From contig DFFG01000042.1 in assembly GCA_002368795.1 (NCBI GenBank), positions 1 through 10,587 of the forward strand: a DNA stretch of 10,587 bases, given 5' to 3'. Below, one piece after another: positions 4,785 to 10,587 of the stretch; within the stretch, counting starts at the first letter, position 1, and each line of letters opens with the position of its first letter. This DNA is from Eubacterium sp. UBA3782. Its GTDB lineage: Bacteria > Bacillota > Clostridia > Lachnospirales > Lachnospiraceae. Made by a program: the position numbers and the translations under genes. The notes beneath the pieces were generated by a model. The model ran no database searches, was not told where the DNA came from, and was given only the letters and a program-made list of their open reading frames with translations.

Positions 4785-7211
4785 ATGAAGCATGAAGACA
4801 TTGTGAAACAGATGACACTGGAAGAAAAGTGCGCCTTTATGGGCGGCAAGGGCGAGTGGATGACCTGGGATTTCAAGCGTCTGGGCATTCCGGAGATGTA
4901 CCTGAGTGATGGACCGAGTGGTGTCCGCCGTCAGGCAGGGGCAGGTGACCACCTGGGCCTGAATCCGTCTCTTCCCGCTACCTGTGTGCCGTCTGCTGCG
5001 ACCGTTGCCAGCAGCTGGGATATCGATCTTGCCGAGGAGATCGGCCGGACGCTCGGCGAGGAGGCTATGGTCGAGGATGTCCAGGTTCTTCTTGGACCGG
5101 GCATGAACATGAAGAGAAGCCCGCTGTGCGGCCGTAACTTTGAGTATTATTCCGAGGATCCGATCCAGGCCGGCTGCATGGCTGTCGGCTATATCAAGGG
5201 TGTCCAGAGCCAGAACGTCCGTGCCTGCGCGAAGCATTTTGCCGTGAACAGCCAGGAGGAGCGCCGTATGGCGGTCAACGCGGTTGTGGACGAGCGTACG
5301 CTGCGTGAGCTGTACCTGACCCAGTTCGAGATCGCGGTAAAGCAGGGCGGCGTCAAGGCCATCATGACCTCCTACAACGAGGTAAACGGAACCTATACAA
5401 ATGAGAACGAGCATCTGCTGAAGGATATCCTGCGGGGCGACTGGGGCTATGACGGCATGGTCGTTACCGACTGGGGCGGCTCCAATGATCATGTGGCCGG
5501 CGTAAAGGCTGGTTCCGATCTGGAGATGCCGGCACCGGGTCTGGACAGCGCACGTATCCTGATGAAGGCCGTCCAGGAAGGACGCCTGACGATGGAAGAG
5601 CTGGATGAGCGTGTCGACACGCTGCTGGATGCCGTTCTGGAGACCACAGAGGCAGCAAAGAACAGACCGGCAGATTTTGACAAGGAAGCCCATCACGCCA
5701 TCGCCAGAAAGGCAGCTTCCCAGTGTGCGGTCCTGCTGAAAAACGAGGAAGAGATCCTTCCGCTGAAGGCTGGCTGCAAGGTCGCCATCATCGGTGATTT
5801 TGCCTTTGATCCGCGCTACCAGGGCGCAGGCTCCTCCATGGTCAACAATACAAAGCTGGAGACCATCGTGGAGATGGTTAAGGAATATCCGGAGCTTGAG
5901 GTCGTCGGCATGTCCAGAGGCTACAACCGTCAGGGCGAGGCGGATGAGGCGCTCAAGAGTGAGGCCGTTTCTCTGGCCGAGGCAGCGGATGTTGTCCTGT
6001 ATTTCTTCGGTCTGAACGAGATGAGCGAGTCCGAGGGACTGGACCGTACCCATCTCCACATTCCGCAGAACATGGTGGATGTGCTGCAGGCTATGGCAGC
6101 CGTCAACAAGAATATTGTCGGTGTCCTGAGCGCAGGCGCATCCATCGAGATGAACTGGGATTCCGATCTCAAGGCGATCCTTCACGGCTACCTGACCGGC
6201 CAGGCCGGCGCAGGCGCGATCCTGGATCTGCTGACCGGCAAGGTCAATCCCTCCGGAAAGCTTGCCGAGACCTATCCCTTCGATCTTCCGGATACCCCGG
6301 CTTACCGCTACTATCCGGCAAAGGAGAGAAATACCGAGCACAGAGAGGGCATCTACATCGGATACCGCTACTATGATACCGCAGGCGTAAAGGTCAAATA
6401 TCCCTTTGGCTTTGGTCTGTCCTATACGACCTTCGAGTATTCTGATCTGAAGGTGGACGAGATGGGCGCTACCTTTACCATTACCAACACCGGAAAGTAT
6501 GATGGTGCAGAAGTTGCACAGCTTTATGTCGGCCTTCCCGGCGCTGAGGTCTTCCGGCCGAAGAAGGAGCTCAAGGGTTTTGTCAAGGTCTTCCTTGCCG
6601 CAGGCGAGAGCAAGACCGTGCAGATCCCCTTTAACGAGTACACCTTCCGTTACTGGAACATGAGGAAGAACGGCTGGGCAGTCGAGGGCGGCAGCTATGA
6701 GATCATGATCGCTGCCAGCGTCGAGGATGTCCGCCTCACCGGCACGCTGGAGGTCGCGGGCACCGGCGATGAGAATCCTTACAATAAGGAAGAGATCCCG
6801 GCTTACTACAGCGGTGAGATCACCAATGTTCCGGATGATCAGTACGAGAAGGTCCTGGGTTATCCGATCCCGGACGGCAGCTGGGGCAGCAGTCTTACAG
6901 CAAACGATGCCTTCTGCCAGCTGCAGAATGCAAAGTCCGGCCTCGGCCGTATGGTCTACAAGGTTCTGGACGGCAAGAAGAAAAAAGCAGAAGCGGCAGG
7001 AAAGCCGGATCTGAACGTTCTGTTCATCTACAACATGCCCTTCCGTGCGGTAGCCAAGATGACCGGCGGCATGGTCAGCATGGACATGGTCGACGGTATC
7101 GTCGAGGCGGTGAACGGCCACTTCTTCAAGGGTGCCGGAAAGATCATCGGCGGCTACTTCCGGAACGGGAAGGAGAACAAGGCCTTCGAGAAGAAGATCA
7201 AAGGCGAATAA
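4785..7211 (+). CDS. Glycoside hydrolase family 3 beta-glycosidase (beta-glucosidase-like)
   Basis: Hydrolyses terminal beta-linked sugars from oligosaccharides by a retaining mechanism. No signal peptide is visible, so it probably acts in the cytoplasm on imported sugars. The 808 residues show the N-terminal GH3 barrel (about 10-290) with SDGPSGVR (41-48), KHFAVNSQE (150-158) and VVTDWGG, where Asp229 is the expected nucleophile. The alpha/beta domain (about 310-520) includes SEGLDR (416-421), where Glu417 is a candidate acid/base, and YPFGFGLSYT (539-548). An FnIII-like domain spans about 572-645. A C-terminal extension of about 150 residues (660-808) ends the protein, with TGGMVSMDMVDGIVEAVNG. 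It stands alone with its own promoter and terminator, and no transporter gene lies beside it. Substrate specificity (glucose, xylose, glucosamine) cannot be read from the sequence. Confidence 0.92.
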   Translation: MKHEDIVKQMTLEEKCAFMGGKGEWMTWDFKRLGIPEMYLSDGPSGVRRQAGAGDHLGLNPSLPATCVPSAATVASSWDIDLAEEIGRTLGEEAMVEDVQVLLGPGMNMKRSPLCGRNFEYYSEDPIQAGCMAVGYIKGVQSQNVRACAKHFAVNSQEERRMAVNAVVDERTLRELYLTQFEIAVKQGGVKAIMTSYNEVNGTYTNENEHLLKDILRGDWGYDGMVVTDWGGSNDHVAGVKAGSDLEMPAPGLDSARILMKAVQEGRLTMEELDERVDTLLDAVLETTEAAKNRPADFDKEAHHAIARKAASQCAVLLKNEEEILPLKAGCKVAIIGDFAFDPRYQGAGSSMVNNTKLETIVEMVKEYPELEVVGMSRGYNRQGEADEALKSEAVSLAEAADVVLYFFGLNEMSESEGLDRTHLHIPQNMVDVLQAMAAVNKNIVGVLSAGASIEMNWDSDLKAILHGYLTGQAGAGAILDLLTGKVNPSGKLAETYPFDLPDTPAYRYYPAKERNTEHREGIYIGYRYYDTAGVKVKYPFGFGLSYTTFEYSDLKVDEMGATFTITNTGKYDGAEVAQLYVGLPGAEVFRPKKELKGFVKVFLAAGESKTVQIPFNEYTFRYWNMRKNGWAVEGGSYEIMIAASVEDVRLTGTLEVAGTGDENPYNKEEIPAYYSGEITNVPDDQYEKVLGYPIPDGSWGSSLTANDAFCQLQNAKSGLGRMVYKVLDGKKKKAEAAGKPDLNVLFIYNMPFRAVAKMTGGMVSMDMVDGIVEAVNGHFFKGAGKIIGGYFRNGKENKAFEKKIKGE

Positions 7212-7259
7212 TGCAAAGCACTGCCATATGAGGGCAGATGCAGAAATGTGCAGAATGCT

Positions 7260-7305
7260 GCGCCCCGGCCGGTTTCCTTCCGGCCGGGGCGCTTTCCTTG
7301 CTTTT
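7260..7305 (+). terminator. Intrinsic terminator of the GH3 gene
   Basis: A perfect 13-bp stem, GCGCCCCGGCCGG (7260-7272) with CCGGCCGGGGCGC (7280-7292), and a 7-nt loop. It is followed by an interrupted pyrimidine tail containing two copies of CCTTGCTTTT (7296-7315), the end of which also supplies the next promoter's -35. Confidence 0.85.
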
Positions 7306-7307
7306 CC

Positions 7308-7336
7308 TTGCTTTTCCACAGCTTTTTCGCTATACT
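7308..7336 (+). promoter_or_regulatory. Predicted promoter of the carboxypeptidase operon
   Basis: TTGCTT (7308-7313), a 17-bp spacer and TATACT (7331-7336). The start would be near 7343, giving a leader of about 20 nt. Confidence 0.6.
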
Positions 7337-7363
7337 GAGGGATAATTGAAAGGGGAGTCAATT

Positions 7364-8518
7364 ATGTCTGAAACAAGGAGAACTATGCGGGAATCTTCCG
7401 CTGAACGCAAAGAAAGGCGGGCAAGGGAGCGCCAGATCAAAAAGCGTATCCTTCTGGTCATCTCCATCATCGTTGTGCTGCTGGCTCTGCTGATCGTCGG
7501 CGTGCTGGTCACGCTGCTGCGGGCCAGAGTCGAGGCGGAGAAAAATACGGTCGCCAGTGAAGCCGTGGAAAGCCTTTCCATCACCTATGTCGGGGAGAAA
7601 ACAGAATTTGTAACGGAAACGCCCACACCCGAGGCGACACCTGTGCCGACACCGTCGATCAGCGACCGGCTGGGTGAGCTGCCGGTGATCAACGGAGACG
7701 GACTGGTCAGCCAGAAGGCACTGATGCTTCGTCTGGCAGACGGGGCGGTCGTCTATGATAAGGCCAGCACCGAGGCCATCTATCCGGCGTCCATGGCAAA
7801 GATGATGACGGTTCTGGTCGCCATCGAGAATACCGGAGACCTGAAAGAGGAATATACCTTTACCGGTGAGGAGATCGATGCCGCCTGGGTTGCAGAAGCC
7901 AGCCGTGCAGGCTTTGAGCCCGGTGAGACGGTTCCGGTCATGGATCTGCTGTACGGTGCCATGCTGCCCTCCGGTGCGGACGCCTGCTATGCGCTTGCCA
8001 ATCATGTGGCCGGCTCGGAGGCTGAGTTTGTCAAGCTGATGAACGCAAAGGCCCAGGAGCTTGGCATGGCATCGACGAACTTTACCAACTGCACCGGCCT
8101 GCAGGATGAGTATATGGTATCCACCTGCCAGGATATGGCAACGCTTCTTTCCTACGCGCTGGACAACCAGACCTTCCGGTCCGTATTTACCGCTCATCTG
8201 TACACCACCACCGGTACCCCCTATCATGAGGTCGGTATCGTGCTGAGCAGCACGACCTTTACCTATCTGGAGAAATCCCGCCTGGACAACGGCGCGGTGA
8301 TCGAGGGAGGAAAGACCGGATACACCGATGAAGCCGGACGATGCCTGGCCAGCCTGGCCATCTCCTATGACGGGGTCGAATATATCCTTGTCACAGCGGA
8401 CGGCATCGGCTACAGCGAGAACGACTACGTCAATGCTACAGATGCGATCTATATGTACAACCAGCTGCCCGCCGCTCCTCCGGAAGAGACGGAGAGTGAA
8501 GAGGGCGAAGGCTTCTAA
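7364..8518 (+). CDS. Membrane-anchored D-alanyl-D-alanine carboxypeptidase (peptidase S11 family)
   Basis: A penicillin-binding-protein-type serine peptidase that trims the terminal D-Ala from peptidoglycan stem peptides outside the membrane. The 384 residues comprise a very basic cytoplasmic segment (1-28), one membrane helix (29-52) and a Thr/Pro linker (86-97). The catalytic domain from about 105 has SMAK (Ser143 nucleophile, Lys146) and KTG (317-319). The middle motif is SGAD (203-206), with Ala205 where SxN usually has Asn. The enzyme appears anchored by an N-terminal helix, unlike classical DacA, which has a cleaved signal and a C-terminal amphipathic anchor. The tail is acidic (ETESEEGEG). 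The ATG at 7364 has GGGGAG 6 nt upstream. An in-frame TTG at 7346 lacks a site. The GIY-YIG gene follows 12 bp later. The family is sure; a spore-related DacF-like role is possible but not shown. Confidence 0.9.
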   Translation: MSETRRTMRESSAERKERRARERQIKKRILLVISIIVVLLALLIVGVLVTLLRARVEAEKNTVASEAVESLSITYVGEKTEFVTETPTPEATPVPTPSISDRLGELPVINGDGLVSQKALMLRLADGAVVYDKASTEAIYPASMAKMMTVLVAIENTGDLKEEYTFTGEEIDAAWVAEASRAGFEPGETVPVMDLLYGAMLPSGADACYALANHVAGSEAEFVKLMNAKAQELGMASTNFTNCTGLQDEYMVSTCQDMATLLSYALDNQTFRSVFTAHLYTTTGTPYHEVGIVLSSTTFTYLEKSRLDNGAVIEGGKTGYTDEAGRCLASLAISYDGVEYILVTADGIGYSENDYVNATDAIYMYNQLPAAPPEETESEEGEGF

Positions 8519-8530
8519 GGGGACAGCGCG

Positions 8531-8896
8531 GTGACACAGGAGGACAAGGCCAGCCTGACCGGGCAGAGCACAGGACAGAATTATACCTACATTCTGCGCT
8601 GTGCGGATGGAAGCCTGTATACCGGCTGGACAAATGATCTGGAAAAACGGCTGCAGACCCACAACGCAGGCAAAGGCGGAAAATACACCCGCACCCACCG
8701 TCCGGTGGAGCTGGTGTACAGCGAATGCTTTCCGACCAGACAGGAGGCCATGCGCCGGGAGGTCCTCATCAAGCAGATGAGCCGGAAGGAAAAGCTGCAG
8801 CTCATAGGCAGCAGCAGTACCGATCCCGCGGAAGACCCAGGCAGAGAGCCGGAAGGGCAGACAAGCCCGGAAAACGAGAAAAAAGGAAATGCATAA
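8531..8896 (+). CDS. GIY-YIG nuclease superfamily protein, YhbQ-like
   Basis: A 121-residue protein of the small single-domain GIY-YIG group (UPF0213/YhbQ type). The domain spans about 17-95. YTYIL (18-22) and YTGWT (30-34) form the two halves of the signature, with the conserved Arg40 in LEKRLQTHN and the family run KYTRTHRPVELVYSE. Homologues are described as DNA-acting nucleases or repair-linked proteins, but the cellular role is not settled. Residues 96-121 are a polar, probably disordered tail. The start is a GTG at 8531, because no ATG occurs before the domain. AAGGGG (8517-8522) overlaps the upstream stop at 8 nt, so translation is probably coupled to the carboxypeptidase. A strong terminator follows directly. 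Confidence 0.88.
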   Translation: MTQEDKASLTGQSTGQNYTYILRCADGSLYTGWTNDLEKRLQTHNAGKGGKYTRTHRPVELVYSECFPTRQEAMRREVLIKQMSRKEKLQLIGSSSTDPAEDPGREPEGQTSPENEKKGNA

Positions 8897-8943
8897 AAAG
8901 GAACTGCCGTCAGCGGTAAAAACTGACGGCAGTTCCTTTTTTT
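8895..8943 (+). terminator. Intrinsic terminator of the carboxypeptidase/GIY-YIG operon
   Basis: A perfect 14-bp stem, GGAACTGCCGTCAG (8900-8913) with CTGACGGCAGTTCC (8923-8936), a 9-nt loop, five As before it and seven Ts after it (8937-8943). Confidence 0.95.
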
Positions 8944-8965
8944 CAAGAACGCCCCGGCGTTCTTG
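8944..8965. repeat. Perfect 22-bp inverted repeat between terminators
   Basis: CAAGAACGCC (8944-8953) and GGCGTTCTTG (8956-8965) are exact reverse complements around CC. The repeat abuts the T-run of the previous terminator. A second small dyad, CAGGAA-GTCA-TTCCTG (8977-8992), follows. Neither has a T-run of its own. Confidence 0.7.
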
Positions 8966-8999
8966 CCGCGACGCTCCAGGAAGTCATTCCTGATATCCG

Positions 9000-9039
9000 A
9001 AAAAAAGGGAAGCCGGCCAATGCGGCCAGCTTCCCTTTT
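9000..9039 (-). terminator. Intrinsic terminator of the S1-domain gene (probably bidirectional)
   Basis: GGGAAGC (9007-9013) pairs with GCTTCCC (9029-9035) and GGCC (9015-9018) with GGCC (9024-9027), with one mismatch and a 5-nt loop. On the minus strand seven Ts follow (9006-9000). On the plus strand there are four, so it can act weakly the other way. Confidence 0.88.
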
Positions 9040-9076
9040 ATTGCAGACGGTACGTATACTGCTGCAGCGGTTGATA

Positions 9077-9787
9077 TTAATCCAGCTTGATGCCCTTGAG
9101 CAGGGAGCCGAGATTTGTGGTAACGGCCTCTGCCTTCGGAAGCTTGAAATCTCTGGGAGCGGACTCTTCTCTTTCCCGCTTCTCCTCCGGAGCCTCCTCC
9201 AGAGCCTTCATGGACAGGCTGAGCTTGCCGTCCTTAACCGCGATAACCTTGACCTTAACTTCCTGTCCGACAGACAGAACGGCATCCGGGCTCTTTACGC
9301 GGTTGCGGGAGATCTGGGAGACATGAACCAGTCCGGACATGCCGCTTCCAAGATCGATAAAAGCGCCGTACGGCTGCAGGCTCTCTACCTTTCCGTCAAG
9401 GACAGAGCCAACCTCAACTGCGGCAATCCTTGCTTTCTTCTCCTCAGCTGCCTTAGCGCGAAGAAGCTCGACTGCGGAAAGGATCAGACGTCCCTTCTGC
9501 TCATCGATCTCACGAACGAGGACCTGGATCTCCTTGCCCAGATATTCGTTCAGGTCTTCCACACGGCCAAGTGCCAGACGGGAAGCAGGAATAAATCCGC
9601 GAACGCCTTCCACGTTAGAGATAACACCTTTGTTGACCACGCCGTCTACGGTCACGGTCATAGGAGTCTTGGCCGCCTGGTACTCTTTTAATTTTTCCCA
9701 GTTAGCTTCGCCCTCATCCTTAAAGGAAGTAAAGGAGTCATCTACTGCCTTGGAAAAATCGTCCATTGTCAATGTTTCATCTGCCAT
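9077..9787 (-). CDS. Protein with two S1 RNA-binding domains
   Basis: A 236-residue cytoplasmic protein with two OB-fold S1 domains, at about 42-108 (VTVDGVVNKGVISNVEGVRG) and about 126-195 (GSVLDGKVESLQPYGAFIDL). It also has an acidic N-terminal helix region (1-40) and a charged, probably flexible tail (197-222) ending in NLGSLLKGIKLD. S1 domains bind single-stranded RNA. The protein resembles the short S1 proteins of Firmicutes (RpsA/YpfD-like) and may act in translation or RNA turnover. It has far fewer domains than the six of E. coli ribosomal protein S1. The open frame extends 53 codons further, but the ATG at 9787 has GAGGTG 6 nt upstream, and the extra part covers the promoter, so the short form is chosen. 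It is monocistronic, between a promoter and a strong terminator. Confidence 0.88.
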   Translation of the reverse strand: MADETLTMDDFSKAVDDSFTSFKDEGEANWEKLKEYQAAKTPMTVTVDGVVNKGVISNVEGVRGFIPASRLALGRVEDLNEYLGKEIQVLVREIDEQKGRLILSAVELLRAKAAEEKKARIAAVEVGSVLDGKVESLQPYGAFIDLGSGMSGLVHVSQISRNRVKSPDAVLSVGQEVKVKVIAVKDGKLSLSMKALEEAPEEKREREESAPRDFKLPKAEAVTTNLGSLLKGIKLD

Positions 9788-9821
9788 ACGAGTCACCTCA
9801 TTTTCAAAAAATTCTCCAATC

Positions 9822-9850
9822 AGTATAGCATAGAAAATCAAAGATAAAAA
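9822..9850 (-). promoter_or_regulatory. Predicted promoter of the S1-domain gene
   Basis: On the minus strand an extended -10, TGCTATACT (TATACT at 9827-9822), has a poor -35 (TTTTTA) 17 bp upstream. The start would be near 9815, giving a leader of about 28 nt. Confidence 0.6.
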
Positions 9851-9956
9851 GGCCAAGTTTTGCCGAACCTGCGGGAATTTGGCCGAAATCTGCACAAAAA
9901 GCGGGGCGGCAGCCCGCAAAAGGTGCGGACAGAAGGAAATTTTCACAGAAAGGTTA

Positions 9957-9985
9957 TTGAAGAATTGGAAGAGATGTTGTATTAT
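9957..9985 (+). promoter_or_regulatory. Strong predicted promoter for the gdhA leader RNA
   Basis: TTGAAG (9957-9962), exactly 17 bp, then TATTAT (9980-9985): the best promoter match in the gap between the S1 gene and gdhA. The start would be near 9992. From 9851 to 9956 I see nothing specific. Confidence 0.65.
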
Positions 9986-9991
9986 TTACTG

Positions 9992-10095
9992 GAATTCGCC
10001 GGGAAAGGCAAAAAGCCCGCCGGCTTTCAGAGCATCCGAATGGATAATGAAGCACAGACAAAGGCGTCTATCCCGCTATAGGTCTGTGCTTTTTT
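9992..10095 (+). ncRNA. Candidate short leader RNA or sRNA ahead of gdhA
   Basis: From the predicted start to the T-run, about 104 nt contain three hairpins. The first is GCCGG (9998-10002) with CCGGC (10020-10024), plus an inner GGC/GCC. The second is ATCC-GAAT-GGAT (10034-10045), with outer TTCA/TGAA. The third is the terminator at 10050-10095. TGAA of the second stem (10048-10051) shares bases with the 5' arm of the terminator, so the two compete slightly. I do not recognise a known riboswitch class. Confidence 0.45.
10050..10095 (+). terminator. Intrinsic terminator or attenuator upstream of gdhA
   Basis: AAGCACAGAC (10050-10059) pairs perfectly with GTCTGTGCTT (10082-10091), followed by four more Ts (a run of six, 10090-10095). 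The loop is 22 nt. No protein gene on this strand lies before it, so it ends a short RNA or attenuates gdhA. Confidence 0.75.
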
Positions 10096-10101
10096 GCTAT
10101 C

Positions 10102-10176
10102 CGGGAGGTATGAGGCATCTCCCGCAGGCAGAGCTTTTATCCGGACGGCGGCTGCAAAAAGGAAAGAAGGCAGCCG
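10102..10176 (+). repeat. Two further hairpins in the gdhA leader
   Basis: GGGAG (10103-10107) and ATG (10110-10112) pair with CAT (10116-10118) and CTCCC (10119-10123). CGGCTGC (10149-10155) pairs with GCAGCCG (10170-10176), followed by GTTTTA. The second resembles a weak terminator. A small GCACG-TACTG-CGTGC hairpin follows at about 10189-10203. Confidence 0.5.
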
Positions 10177-10224
10177 GTTTTATGTATAGCACGTACTGCG
10201 TGCAGAGACGTTTTTGACCAGAAA

Positions 10225-10231
10225 AAGGAGG
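10225..10231 (+). promoter_or_regulatory. Ribosome binding site of gdhA
   Basis: AAGGAGG, 9 nt before the ATG at 10241. Confidence 0.8.
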
Positions 10232-10240
10232 AATCACAGT

Positions 10241-10587
10241 ATGTCTTACGTAGATGAGGTCATGGAGCTTGTCATCGCGAAAAACCCCGCACAGCCGGAA
10301 TTCCATCAGGCAGTTAAGGAAGTCCTGGATACCCTTCGCCCGGTAATCGAGAAGGATGAGGAGAAATACAGAAAGGCAGCTCTTCTGGAGCGTCTTGTAG
10401 AGCCGGAGCGCCAGATCCGTTTCCGCGTGCCGTGGGTAGACGACAACGGACAGGTCCGGGTAAATGCCGGATACCGCGTACAGTTCAACAGCGCGATCGG
10501 ACCCTACAAGGGAGGCCTTCGCTTCCATCCGTCCGTAAATATCGGAATCATCAAGTTCCTTGGCTTTGAGCAGATCTTCAAGAACTC
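10241..10587 (+). CDS. gdhA: Glutamate dehydrogenase, N-terminal part (runs off right edge)
   Basis: Interconverts glutamate and 2-oxoglutarate plus ammonia with NAD(P). In gut Clostridia it serves nitrogen assimilation or amino-acid fermentation. The first 115 codons are visible. They contain the hexameric GDH substrate-domain signature RVPWVDDNG (62-70), YRVQFNSAIGPYKGGLRFHP (78-97) and IKFLGFEQIFKN (104-115). Lys90 and Lys114 match the conserved substrate lysines of this family. The sequence closely resembles my memory of the Clostridium symbiosum enzyme. The catalytic lysine and aspartate and the cofactor domain lie beyond the window, so NAD versus NADP preference cannot be told. It is preceded by a structured leader of about 250 nt and no clear promoter close to the start, so transcription may depend on read-through of the leader terminator. 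Confidence 0.95.
   Translation, partial: MSYVDEVMELVIAKNPAQPEFHQAVKEVLDTLRPVIEKDEEKYRKAALLERLVEPERQIRFRVPWVDDNGQVRVNAGYRVQFNSAIGPYKGGLRFHPSVNIGIIKFLGFEQIFKN

Noticed and set aside
4381..4788. Plus-strand frames of 103-135 codons across the region between dapA and the GH3 gene
   Set aside because: They run through the rod-like RNA and promoter elements, have no Shine-Dalgarno, and the translations are low-complexity and unlike any family.
4710..7361. An 883-codon open frame antisense to the GH3 gene
   Set aside because: It is exactly in codon register with the sense gene, so its stops would come only from TTA, CTA and TCA codons, which this organism avoids. The translated sequence has no family features, while the sense strand has a full GH3 protein, promoter, ribosome site and terminator.
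7358..8698. A 446-codon open frame antisense to the carboxypeptidase
   Set aside because: It is in codon register with the sense gene, for the same codon-use reason. The sense protein has intact SxxK and KTG motifs and a membrane anchor.
9860..10081. A 73-codon frame, or a 35-codon version from 9975, ahead of gdhA
   Set aside because: The 35-codon version has no ribosome site at a workable distance and starts inside the promoter, before the expected transcript start. The frame crosses the leader hairpins and ends in the terminator loop. A leader peptide cannot be fully excluded, but nothing supports it.

Overview
The window looks like chromosomal DNA of an anaerobic Firmicute of the Clostridia, most likely Lachnospiraceae or a close relative. 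This rests on the oxygen-sensitive class III ribonucleotide reductase pair, a clostridial-type glutamate dehydrogenase start, a GH3 enzyme with the C-terminal extension familiar from gut Clostridia, strong AGGAGG-type ribosome sites, and moderately GC-rich coding sequence that avoids TTA, CTA and TCA codons. Genus and species cannot be fixed from this sequence. There is no sign of a phage, transposon, CRISPR array or tRNA gene.

Left part (1-3341, minus strand). A gene string reads right to left: a TPR protein with an N-terminal CxxC, a DUF4037 nucleotidyltransferase-like protein overlapping it by 14 bp, the radical-SAM activase NrdG 22 bp further on, and, after about 250 bp, the start of the anaerobic ribonucleotide reductase nrdD, which runs off the left edge. 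The gap before nrdD holds two NrdR-type boxes 31 bp apart. One covers the -35 of a good promoter, and a perfect palindrome lies at the expected 5' end of the message.

Middle (3383-7310, plus strand). dapA (lysine and cell-wall precursor synthesis) has its own promoter, divergent from the TPR operon. Behind it lies a 464-bp gene-free stretch whose first half folds into a long rod-like RNA of about 187 nt ending in seven T residues. It is a candidate 6S RNA. Then comes an intracellular GH3 beta-glycosidase with its own promoter and a strong 13-bp hairpin terminator.

Right part (7308-10587). A membrane-anchored D-Ala-D-Ala carboxypeptidase and a GIY-YIG (YhbQ-like) protein form a two-gene plus-strand operon ending in a 14-bp hairpin terminator. 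A stack of inverted repeats separates it from a convergent minus-strand gene for a protein with two S1 domains. The last 453-bp gap contains a promoter, a short RNA ending in a terminator hairpin, two more hairpins, and then gdhA, which runs off the right edge.

The genes are mostly core anaerobic housekeeping: dNTP supply, lysine and peptidoglycan precursors, cell-wall trimming, sugar release and ammonia/glutamate exchange. The least explained parts are the TPR-DUF4037 pair and the two structured non-coding stretches at 4321-4784 and 9788-10240.
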